Assembly (NCBI RefSeq): GCF_000468115.1
Contig: NZ_AVQI01000016.1
Span: 1 to 64,000 of the forward strand
Source of the DNA: Treponema socranskii subsp. socranskii VPI DR56BR1116 = ATCC 35536
GTDB taxonomy: Bacteria > Spirochaetota > Spirochaetia > Treponematales > Treponemataceae
DNA length: 64,000 nt
Direction: 5' to 3'
Both the position numbers and the translations under genes were made by a program. Below the pieces are notes generated by a model that was given only the letters and a program-made list of their open reading frames with translations, ran no database searches and was not told the origin of the DNA. The first letter of the stretch is position 1. Each line of letters starts with the position of its first letter. Positions 43,706 to 52,200 of this stretch are shown here, one piece after another.

Positions 43706-45458
43706 TCGATTTTCCCGCATCCGATTTTTTATCGTCGTTTTTATCGCCCGGCTTTTTTTCATCCTTTTTGTCGCCGGATTTATCGGCTCCTTTTTTATCG
43801 GAAGCTTTGTTTTCTTTTCGATCTTCGTCGGGATTTTTTTGATTCGGGTATTCGATTCTGTTGTGATAGTAACCTGCAAGCAGCTGAACGAAAGCGCCCT
43901 TTATCTTTGCGATATCGCGGAAAGTCAAATCGCAGTTGTCGAGCTGACCGTGTTCGACCTTTGCGTTGAACAGCGTTTGAATGAATTTATCCAAGCGCGA
44001 CGCGGACGGATTTTCAAGCGTGCGGCACGCGGCTTCGACGGTATCGGCGAGCATGACGACGGCGCTTTCGCGGCTCGTCGGAGGAGTACCCGTGTAGCGG
44101 AATTCTTCGGGGCTCACGTTCGGATCTTTTTCTTTTGCCGCGTTGTAAAAATACGAGATGACGCTGTTTCCGTGGTGCTCGGCGATGATGTCGATGATCT
44201 GCTGCGGCAAGTGCATTCTATACGCTTTTTCGACGCCGCGCTTTACGTGGCTTTTGATGACGGCGACGGAAAGGGAAGGATTGATATCGTCGTGTTTATT
44301 CGTGCCCGTTTGGTTTTCGACAAAGTATTCGCTCTGATCCATTTTGCCGATGTCGTGATAATATGCGCCGACGCGGGCGACGAGCGAATTTGCTCCGATT
44401 TCACGGCATGCGCTTTCGGCAAGCTGCGCGACCATGAGCGAATGCGTATAGGTGCCGCTCGCGGTGAGCATAAGACGACGCATCGTCGGATTGTTGAGAT
44501 CGCTTAAATCCATAAGGCGGAATACCGATGCGGTATTCAAAAGCAATTCGAGCGGCGTCAAAAAACCGAGTGCGAGAATACCGGAAATAAATCCGTTGAA
44601 CGCGGCGCCGGCGAGAGCGGCCGGCATCCGTTGAAAGCTTTCATTATCGATGACGATGAGTACGATCATACACACGATATCGACGAGGGCAAGCAGGAGC
44701 GATGCCACGACCATATCGATCCGCCGCTCGATCCGCCGCACGATATTCGTCGCCGCAAAACACGAAAGTATCGTGTAGAGAAACGGAATGAGCGCCCAGT
44801 CGGCGGCATTGTATACGCCGAAAGCGGCGACGGCGCAAAACAGTACGGAAGAAAGCTGACCGTACAAAATCGCAACGAGCAGCGTACAGAACGCCGACGG
44901 AATGATCACCGGCAGCATATACGGAGAAGAAAAGGCGGGCATTTTGAGCGCAAATGCGGCGGCGGCATAAATAAAAAGAAAAAAGACGACTTGCAGCACA
45001 GATTCGCTCAAAAGGATTTTTCTGCCGAACGGAAGAAACGCAAACAGCAAAAACCACACGACGCCGAGAACAAGCAAAAATAATTCGTTGTTGAGGAATT
45101 TACGGTAATCGAAATATGCGGGTGATTCGGCGAGCTTTCGAAGCTTGTCGTAATTTTCCTGCTCGATCGCAAAACCCTTGTGAATGATCCGCTCTCCCTT
45201 TTGAATCGCGATCGGATTATCGTAAGTCGCCGCAATGTCCCGCGGAGCGATTATATCGCGGTCGGCGATCTGCCCTATTTCAAAATCGTGAAGCGAAAAC
45301 GACGCAATCGTCTGACTCGTCGCAACGTTTACGAAATTGAGAGCGGAAACGGCGATATAACCCGCAACGATCAAAAGGATAACGCTGTAGTGCTTTTTAA
45401 TATAATCGGTACATGCCGCTGCAAAACCGCGATTGTCATTGTCTTTCTTCATCTTCAT
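43698..45458 (-). CDS. pgpH: 7TM-HD family phosphodiesterase, PgpH-like (c-di-AMP hydrolase)
   Basis: A 586-residue membrane protein. One helix near the N-terminus (ILLIVAGYIAVSALNF) is followed by an extracytoplasmic part of only about 75 residues, seven transmembrane helices, then an HD domain (about 345-530) with THSLMVAQLAE, GAYYHDIGKMDQSEYFVENQ and AEHHG. PgpH hydrolyses cyclic di-AMP in Listeria. The outer HDED domain here is much shorter than in that enzyme. The last about 40 residues are almost only Lys, Asp, Gly and Ser. The gene overlaps phoH upstream and ybeY downstream. Confidence 0.9.
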   Translation of the reverse strand: MKMKKDNDNRGFAAACTDYIKKHYSVILLIVAGYIAVSALNFVNVATSQTIASFSLHDFEIGQIADRDIIAPRDIAATYDNPIAIQKGERIIHKGFAIEQENYDKLRKLAESPAYFDYRKFLNNELFLLVLGVVWFLLFAFLPFGRKILLSESVLQVVFFLFIYAAAAFALKMPAFSSPYMLPVIIPSAFCTLLVAILYGQLSSVLFCAVAAFGVYNAADWALIPFLYTILSCFAATNIVRRIERRIDMVVASLLLALVDIVCMIVLIVIDNESFQRMPAALAGAAFNGFISGILALGFLTPLELLLNTASVFRLMDLSDLNNPTMRRLMLTASGTYTHSLMVAQLAESACREIGANSLVARVGAYYHDIGKMDQSEYFVENQTGTNKHDDINPSLSVAVIKSHVKRGVEKAYRMHLPQQIIDIIAEHHGNSVISYFYNAAKEKDPNVSPEEFRYTGTPPTSRESAVVMLADTVEAACRTLENPSASRLDKFIQTLFNAKVEHGQLDNCDLTFRDIAKIKGAFVQLLAGYYHNRIEYPNQKNPDEDRKENKASDKKGADKSGDKKDEKKPGDKNDDKKSDAGKSNG

Positions 45459-46377
45459 ACGCCTTTACTATCTTTTTTACAAGCGGAGCGCGGATCACGT
45501 CGTCCGCCGTCAATCTCATCGTTGCGATTTCCGGAATCGATTTTAATAATTTGAGCGCGTGAACGAGCCCGCTTTCCGTCCGGCGCGGCAGATCGATCTG
45601 CGTGATATCGCCGGTGACAAACACTTTCGCGTTTTCGCCCATCCGCGTCAAAAACATTTTCATCTGTTCGCGCGTCGTATTTTGCGCTTCATCGAGGATG
45701 ACCACGCTCGCTTCGAGCGTACGCCCGCGCATATACGCAAGCGGCGCCGTTTCGACCGCACCCGATTCGACAAGGCGCCTCACCATTTCCCGCGGCACGA
45801 GAGATTCCATCGCGTCGTAAAACGGACGCAAATACGGGTTGAGTTTTTGTTCCAAATCGCCCGGAAGGTAGCCGAGACTTTCTCCCGCTTCGACGACGGG
45901 GCGCGTTACGACGAGTTTCGATGTATTGTGCGAAAGAAGCATTTTCAGCGCTTCGGCGACCGCGAGAAAGGTTTTGCCGCTGCCGGCAGCTCCCGTGCAG
46001 ATGACCATATCGAACGAGCGGAGCATATCGATATACCGCGCTTGATTGTCCGAACGCGGATATATCTTCCGAAAACCTCTGGGGATCGAAATCGCACAGC
46101 GTGAAATGTCGAGACGCGGCTGCGTATTTAAAACGGACGCGATGATATTTTTGCCGTCTTCGTCACCGCTTTCTATTTCGTCGAGAATCCGATCGATGAT
46201 AAAGCGGAACTTTTCGCGGACGACAGGATCCTCTTCATCTACGGAAAGCTCATTCCCCCGCGTAAACACCGGCACGCCCAAATGCTCTTCGATGAGTTTC
46301 AAATTGCTGTCGTTCGTACCGCAGACACAAGACAAAACGTCAGCATCCGGCACGACTATCGTATAAGCGCTATCCAC
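45436..46377 (-). CDS. PhoH-like ATPase
   Basis: A 313-residue P-loop protein (YbeZ/PhoL group). Walker A is GAAGSGKT; other motifs are VVTRPVVEAGESLGYLPGDLEQKLNPYLRPFYDA, ILDEAQNTTREQMKMFLTRMG and VFVTGDITQIDLPR. It starts with GTG at 46377, with GGAGG just upstream. PhoH proteins are ATP-dependent RNA-associated factors that work with YbeY. First gene of phoH-pgpH-ybeY-corC-TPR. Confidence 0.92.
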   Translation of the reverse strand: MDSAYTIVVPDADVLSCVCGTNDSNLKLIEEHLGVPVFTRGNELSVDEEDPVVREKFRFIIDRILDEIESGDEDGKNIIASVLNTQPRLDISRCAISIPRGFRKIYPRSDNQARYIDMLRSFDMVICTGAAGSGKTFLAVAEALKMLLSHNTSKLVVTRPVVEAGESLGYLPGDLEQKLNPYLRPFYDAMESLVPREMVRRLVESGAVETAPLAYMRGRTLEASVVILDEAQNTTREQMKMFLTRMGENAKVFVTGDITQIDLPRRTESGLVHALKLLKSIPEIATMRLTADDVIRAPLVKKIVKAYEDEERQ

Positions 46378-46426
46378 AACCCTCCGGCACCCGCACCCCG
46401 ATCATCACCGTCAAATATTGTATAAA

Positions 46427-46455
46427 ATTATAAAGGCAGAGGATAATTTATGCAA
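46427..46455 (-). promoter_or_regulatory. sigma-70 type promoter of the phoH-pgpH-ybeY-corC operon
   Basis: On the minus strand TTGCAT (46455-46450), 17-nt spacer and perfect TATAAT (46432-46427), about 50 nt before the phoH GTG. Confidence 0.65.
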
Positions 46456-46499
46456 GAGCGGATAATTCCGAGCAGTGCGCAGGAATTATGCGCGTCTCC

Positions 46500-46543
46500 G
46501 ATAAAAGAAAAACGGCTCGGCCGTTTTTCGCCTCCCGACTTAC
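46500..46543. repeat. 44-bp repeat, copy 1, with terminator-like hairpin
   Basis: Identical to 46734-46777. It contains AAAAACGGC-TCG-GCCGTTTTT (46508-46528), a perfect 9-bp stem that would act as an intrinsic terminator in both directions. Confidence 0.75.
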
Positions 46544-46733
46544 AGAGCAATTCCGAGCAGTGCGCGACTTGCAACGAGCGCGTTAGCGCAAAGTTCCCCG
46601 CGCAGGAATTATGCGCGTCTCCTATCACACGGAGCAACGCAAGCGTTACTCCGTGTGTCCTCATAAGGAATTGCAGTCGGCTTTCATACCTTCTATTTCA
46701 TCCGGAAGGATGAGATATGAAAGCCTCCGCACG

Positions 46734-46777
46734 GATAAAAGAAAAACGGCTCGGCCGTTTTTCGCCTCCCGACTTAC
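46734..46777. repeat. 44-bp repeat, copy 2, with terminator-like hairpin
   Basis: Exact second copy of 46500-46543, 234 bp downstream in the same orientation; its hairpin is at 46742-46762. Confidence 0.75.
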
Positions 46778-46945
46778 CAGAACAAATCCGAGCAGCGGAA
46801 AATCGGTTCAAACGGGGCGTTGCGGGGTGTCCCCGCTGGAAGGGGCAGCGCGCAACGAAGTGCGCGCGAGGGGAAGACTTTCCCCCTTTATTAAATTTGA
46901 ACGTACATTCGAAATTGCAAGTTTGATTATTTTTCCATTGTGTGC

Positions 46946-46951
46946 TATACT
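46946..46951 (+). promoter_or_regulatory. -10 box 9 nt from the carD start codon
   Basis: GCTATACT is followed by TTAGAGAAT and ATG. AGAG could be a weak ribosome site, but the transcript leader would be at most a few bases long. Confidence 0.4.
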
Positions 46952-46960
46952 TTAGAGAAT

Positions 46961-47974
46961 ATGGCAAAAGCTACGACTTCGAAAAAATCGATAAAACCGG
47001 CAGCAAAAGCTAAGTCGCCGGTAAAAACAAAAAAAGCTTCGGTTAAACCTGCAAAATCCGTTGCTAAACCTGCGGCAAAAACCGCTGCAAAACCCCGTAT
47101 AAAAACCGCAGCAAAGGCTTCCGTAAAAGCCGGTGCAAAAACGCCTGCAAAATCCGCCGCAAAAAAACCGGTAAAAGCTGCGCTCGAAAAAACAAAAAAG
47201 CCGATGCAGGCTAAAGCTGCTTCAAAAACTGCTGCGACAAAATCGAGATCGGCGTCGCTTTCGAAAACCGCAACGGCGAAATCCGCTTCAACGGCAGTAT
47301 CAAGAATCGAAGCGGCAAAGACGGTGTCGAAAAAATCGAAAGCTTCAAGGTTCCGTATAAATCAAAAAATCGTCTATCCGAGTCAGGGCGTCGGAAAAAT
47401 TACCGACATCAACGAGCAGATTTTCCGCGAGCAAACGATGCTGTATTACAATATCTATATCGAAGCGTCGGATATGGTTGTCATGGTGCCGGTAGAGCGG
47501 GCGGAAGATCTCGGTATCCGAGCCATCGTCTCCGCTTCGGAAGCGGAAAAAGCGCTCAACCTGCTTTCCGACGATTTCGAGCCGATTACGTCGGATTGGA
47601 AGCTTCGCTATCAGATGAATCTCGATCTTCTCAAAAAAGGGAGCATCAACGACATCGCGACGATCGTGCGCTGTCTGTACAACCGCAGCAAAGTAAAAGA
47701 GCTTCCGATTCTCGAACGAAAACTCTACGATTCCGCGCGGAAATTGCTCGAAGATGAAATTTCATTTGCAACGGGAAAGTCGCTCAAAGAAGTCGAAACG
47801 CTGATTCACATCAAACTCGAACCGCCCGGATCCGCACCGAAAGTCAAACACGTCATCAATATCGACGATGACGAAGACGATAATCTTATGGACGACATGA
47901 ACGCGAGTTCGAGCGAATCCGACGACGGTGATGCTTCGGATGACGATTCGTCTTACGACGACGATTCGTTTTAA
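46961..47974 (+). CDS. carD: CarD-family RNA polymerase-binding regulator with histone-like N-terminal tail
   Basis: A 337-residue protein. Residues 1 to about 125 are almost only Lys, Ala, Ser, Pro and Thr in AKPAAK-type repeats, like eukaryotic histone H1 tails. The CarD/CdnL domain follows (about 130-290; FRINQKIVYPSQGVGKITDI, YYNIYIEASDMVVMVPVERA, LYNRSKVKELPILERKLYDSARKLL). The last 30 residues are Asp/Ser-rich. CarD proteins bind the RNA polymerase beta subunit and stabilise open promoter complexes. The basic tail probably binds DNA. A treponemal carD next to ispDF is also known in T. pallidum (TP0511-TP0512, from memory). Confidence 0.9.
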   Translation: MAKATTSKKSIKPAAKAKSPVKTKKASVKPAKSVAKPAAKTAAKPRIKTAAKASVKAGAKTPAKSAAKKPVKAALEKTKKPMQAKAASKTAATKSRSASLSKTATAKSASTAVSRIEAAKTVSKKSKASRFRINQKIVYPSQGVGKITDINEQIFREQTMLYYNIYIEASDMVVMVPVERAEDLGIRAIVSASEAEKALNLLSDDFEPITSDWKLRYQMNLDLLKKGSINDIATIVRCLYNRSKVKELPILERKLYDSARKLLEDEISFATGKSLKEVETLIHIKLEPPGSAPKVKHVINIDDDEDDNLMDDMNASSSESDDGDASDDDSSYDDDSF

Positions 47975-47983
47975 TGTATGAAT

Positions 47984-48002
47984 GGCAAGTTTTGAAAGTA
48001 AA
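47984..48002 (+). repeat. third copy of the MITE-like end sequence
   Basis: GGCAAGTTTTGAAAGTAAA matches the left end at 39934-39952 in 17 of 19 positions. It lies between the carD stop and the ispDF start. Confidence 0.4.
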
Positions 48003-48013
48003 GCATCATAAAA

Positions 48014-49192
48014 ATGGTTAAAAAGCACAAAATCCCCGCTGCCGTCATCATCGTCGCGGCAGGCGCTTCTTCCCGCATGGGCGAAGGGGTGCGAAAGCAG
48101 TATCGACCGCTCGGACGCGGTACCGTTCTTTCGGAAGCCCTTAAGCCGTTTTTAAAAGCGCTCGACTGCACTTCCCTCATCATCGCGATCCCCTTCGATG
48201 AAGACGAAAGTCATGCACGCAAGGCGCTCGCATCCGATGCGGAAATCGAAGCGCTGCTCGACACAAAACCGCTCTTTGTGCGTGGAGGCGTAACGCGGCA
48301 AAGCTCCGTAAAAATCGCGCTCGAAGAAGCGGCAAAAAACAATCCTCCGGCGATCGTCTTAGTGCACGACGCCGCTCGCCCCTTTGTCACCGAAAAAATT
48401 ATCGTGCGTACTGCGAAAGCCGCGCTCGAATACGGGGCCGCCGTACCCGCAATCCCTCCGGCGGATACGCAGAAAATTATTAATGACGAAGGCTTTATCG
48501 TCGAGCATCTCAAAAGAGAACGGATGGCTGCGGTTCAAACGCCGCAAGCATTCGATTTTATGCGCCTGCTCGCCTCCCATCGCAAAGCGGAAAACGACGG
48601 AAAAGCATATACGGACGATACGGAGATTTGGGCAAAATACGAAGGGGACGTGATGACGGTACAGGGTTCGCCTGAAAATCGCAAAATCACGTACGCAGGA
48701 GATATGCATACGCAGACATTTCACACGGGCTTGGGCTATGACGTACACCGGCTTATTTCCGGAAGAAAATTGATGATCGGAGGAGTCGTCATTCCGTTCG
48801 ATAAGGGCGAAGACGGTCACTCCGACGGAGATGTGCTCCTCCATGCGATAACCGATGCGCTACTCGGAGCCGCTTCTCTCGGCGATATCGGAAGTTTTTT
48901 TCCGCCGGAAGATGATGCGTGGAAAGACGCCGATTCCGTTTTTTTATTAAAAACCGTTTGGGAAAAAATACGAAAACACGGTTGGAAACTTGTCAATATG
49001 GATTGTGTCGTAAAACTCGAGCGCCCGAAATTTCTCCCGTACCGCGCGCAAGTTATCGAATCGATCGCACACGCGCTCGGCGGCGAAAGCGATTCGATAT
49101 TCGTAAAAGCGAAGACGGGAGAAGCGCTCGGTGACGTCGGTAAGGGAGAAGCCGTAGAAGCGTGGTGCACCTGTCTGCTTGCAAAAAACTGA
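48014..49192 (+). CDS. ispDF: bifunctional IspD/IspF enzyme of the MEP isoprenoid pathway
   Basis: A 392-residue fusion. Residues 1 to about 235 are IspD, 2-C-methyl-D-erythritol 4-phosphate cytidylyltransferase (VAAGASSRMG, KQYRPL, VHDAARPFV, QTPQAF). Residues about 237-392 are IspF, the cyclodiphosphate synthase (GLGYDVHRL with the zinc Asp/His, GHSDGDVLLHAITDALLGA, AEALGDVGKGE-like end). Both act on MEP-pathway intermediates in the cytoplasm; IspE is elsewhere. It starts 39 nt after carD. Confidence 0.96.
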   Translation: MVKKHKIPAAVIIVAAGASSRMGEGVRKQYRPLGRGTVLSEALKPFLKALDCTSLIIAIPFDEDESHARKALASDAEIEALLDTKPLFVRGGVTRQSSVKIALEEAAKNNPPAIVLVHDAARPFVTEKIIVRTAKAALEYGAAVPAIPPADTQKIINDEGFIVEHLKRERMAAVQTPQAFDFMRLLASHRKAENDGKAYTDDTEIWAKYEGDVMTVQGSPENRKITYAGDMHTQTFHTGLGYDVHRLISGRKLMIGGVVIPFDKGEDGHSDGDVLLHAITDALLGAASLGDIGSFFPPEDDAWKDADSVFLLKTVWEKIRKHGWKLVNMDCVVKLERPKFLPYRAQVIESIAHALGGESDSIFVKAKTGEALGDVGKGEAVEAWCTCLLAKN

Positions 49193-49249
49193 ACACGCGG
49201 CGCCCTCGTTTGCGGCGCGCCGTCCTCTCTTACGGCGAACGACGCGGTT

Positions 49250-52200
49250 TTATTCGGGCAGCTCGAGCACCATCTCTATTTCCGTCTGCGTCCGTTTCAT
49301 CGTGCGCGCAATCTCCTTTACCGTCCAACCCTGCTGTTTGAGCTGTTTGATATTGTCCCTGTCCTGGGGCGAGAGGCGCTTGTCTTCTTTTGCCGGATGC
49401 TTTTCCAAATCTTTTTTCGTCAGCTGATTGAGCAGCTTAAATTTCGATTCGATATCGGTTTTAAGCTCTTCGAGACGAGCTTCACTTCTGCCGATGCCCT
49501 GCCGCGCGGAAACGAGCGCATCCATGCGCTTGTCGGCTTCGGTGAGAATCGCATCGAGCGATTCGAGCTTCGTCACCGCCTGTGCGAGTTTCGGCCCGCT
49601 CTTTAAAAGCTTGTCGACGTCTTTTTGCACGTCTTTGATTTCTTGCGGCAGCGATTCCGTTTGACGGACACACTGCTTTAACTTGTCTTCAAGCGTTTTG
49701 AGCGCGTCAAACGATCTGTTGACGTCTTCGTTTACGCGCTCGATTACCGTTTGCTTTTGCTCGAGCCTGTCGTAGGAGCCGCTAAGCGAATGCAGCTTTT
49801 CCTGAAAATCGCGCACGGCGACTTCAAACGTCTGCAGTTCGTCGTAGGAGGTCTGCAAGCCGCTTATCTTTTCATCCATCGCACTCGAAAGATTGATCAT
49901 CTTGTCGTATTTTTGTCCGATCGAATCCACTCGCGCTTTTTGCGCATCGAATTCTTTTAAGCGGCCGTTTATATCGTCGTACATTTTGTGCAGAGCTTTA
50001 TAACTGTCGGCAAGCGAAAGCGCCGTTTCGTTATACGAAGCGAGTCGGGCAAAATCGTCGTCGAGGGCGGCGATCCGTTCGTCGAGCGCTTTTTTCATCG
50101 CTTCCGCTTTTTCATACTGCAGCATCTGCGACCGAACGTTTTGCAATTCGCGGTTCAGCTCTCCCATGCGGCTTTGCATTTCGTCCTGATCGCTTTGCAT
50201 TTTAAGCACGAACTTCGCTTGGTTTTCGCTCGACTGTGCTTCGAGCGAATTGATTTTCCCGCGCAGATCGCTGAGCGTTTTTGCCGAATCGGCGCTCTGC
50301 TTGCTTACGCGCTCTTCGGTATCTTTGAGCATCTCTTCGTACATGGCCTGCAAGCGCTCGAGTATTTCTTCGGAACGCGACTCGTACATATCGAGCGATT
50401 CGTCGGTTTTCGTCTGCAGTTCATTGACCGAAGCCGAAAGAGAAGCCTGCTTTTCTTTCATGTCGGCGGAATAGGTTTGGAAATCAGCGAGGAGCGATTC
50501 GCGGGCTTCGTCGATTTTATTTTGCGAAGACGATTTCAGCGTATCGAGCTGCCCTTTAAAAACGGCATTCGATTCGTCGAGCTGCTGTTTGAGATGCTGC
50601 TTCCACGTATTGAATTCGGAAAGCGCGGCATCGATCGTCGACGCGCCCGTCTCTTGCCGGTTCAGCACGGCTTCTTCGAATTTTTTCAAGCCGTCGCTTA
50701 ATTCCGACTTTACCCTTTCGAGCTCATCGTTCATCTTCGCTTCGTATTGACCGGCGACCGTTTTCAAATACTCATCCGAAATCGCCTGCGTTTTGTTTAC
50801 GCGCTCCTTCGTCGTTTCGGCAAAATCGTCCACCGTCTTTGCGATGCCGTCGATCTGTTCGCGAAGCGCGCCGTTCGCTTCTTTGACGCCGGAAGCGATG
50901 CGGCTAAGCTGTTCGTCGTTTTTTTCCTGCAGCGCGTCGAGCTTCGCTTTTAAATCTTCGCTGTACTTTATTTCGAGCGAACGCCGGCCGTTTTCACAGT
51001 CTTCCGTAAACAAGGCGAGCTTTCCGTCAAACGAATTTTTCCACACCGTCAAATCTTCGGCAATCTTTTCGGCGCGCGTTTTCAAATCGTCGTCGATGCC
51101 GTCTTCAAAATCTTTCAGTTTCGCTTTTACGTTTCCGATCGCCGACTGCTTTAATGCGTCGACGGTTTCTTCAATCGTGTGCAGCTGCGATTGAATCGCA
51201 TCGGAATCCGCCTGCAGGGAATCCGAAAATTCTTTATGCTTTTTCTGTTGAGTTTCGGTAAACAAATCGAAATCCGAAAGAACACGTTTGCGTATTTCAT
51301 CCATCGCTTTGCGGAGATTCGCTTCGAGCGAATCGATATCTTTGCCCGACGTTTCGAGCCGCGAAAACTGATATGCCAAATCCTTTTTATACGAACCGAA
51401 TTGAGAATCAATCGCATTGAGCGCATCGGACTGCTGCTGTTCGCACTGTTTCGCAATCTTGTAAATCGATTCGGTGAGCGCTTTGTCAAGATCTGCAAGT
51501 TTCGTTTCCGACTGCGCACGGAATTTTTCGATCTGCTCGTCGACGAGCTGTATCTTTTCGGCAAGCTGCGGTCCCGCGCTGTCGGCTCTGCGCTGCGCTT
51601 CATCGCAGGCGGCGCGAAGCTCTTTGATCGCACTTTCGGCATCGTTCACGGAATCGTCCGTACGGCGGGAGATTTCGACAAGCGTTTCGGAAAGCGATGT
51701 TTTAAACGCGTCGATTTTATGCTGGACTTGCGCCTGATATTTTTCCAAACGCTCACCGGAGGCGGCGGAGAATTTTTCGAATGCGGCTTTTTCCTTTTCG
51801 TCGGCGGCGGAAACGGCGTTTGCAAACAGATTGTTGTAGCGCGACTCGATATTTTTCACTTCCGATTCGAGCATTGCGCGCAGCCCTTCAAGGCTCTTTG
51901 CATTTCCTGAAACGTTTTGTGAAATAAAATCGGACGTCGCCTTCACCTCCGAAAGAGATGCTGCGAGATCGGAGGAAAGCTTTTCGATCCGTCCACCGTA
52001 TTCGGAACCGAGAGAAACAATGCGCTCGTTGAGGTCGGCCGCTACGGCACCTTCTTTTTCATCGTACATCGCCGCAATCGATTCGGCCTGCTTTTCAAGC
52101 GACGAAGCTTTTTCTTCGTAGGCGCTGCTCAGCTTCGAAAAGAGCGCATCGAATTTCGCATCGAGAGAAGCGATGCGTCCGTCGTTTTTTCCATCGATCG

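Larger units (their letters stand above)
46464..46890. repeat. mosaic of interleaved direct repeats and hairpins between divergent genes
   Basis: Within 46378-46960, a 583-nt gene-free stretch, I see at least three repeated blocks. A 44-bp block is at 46500 and 46734. A 23-bp block (GCGCAGG...GTCTCC) is at 46477-46499 and 46600-46622. A 17-bp block (AATTCCGAGCAGTGCGC) is at 46464-46480 and 46549-46565. Hairpins are CACACGGAG...CTCCGTGTG (46626-46657) and CTTTCATA...TATGAAAG (46681-46723). G+C-rich inverted pieces such as GCGCGC...GCGCGC and GGGGAA...TTCCCC fill 46815-46890. Short open frames here are repeat sequence, not genes. Confidence 0.75.

Noticed and set aside
43706-43879. 58-residue N-terminal extension of YbeY
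   Set aside because: It is the repetitive Lys/Asp tail of pgpH read in another frame; YbeY proteins are about 150-160 residues.
46464-46890. CRISPR array
   Set aside because: Repeats differ in length, are interleaved and are not separated by spacers of uniform size; no cas1, cas9 or other effector genes are present.
46428-46967. Short open frames on both strands between phoH and carD
   Set aside because: Their sequence comes from direct repeats and hairpins (the same peptide appears twice), so they are repeat translations, not genes.
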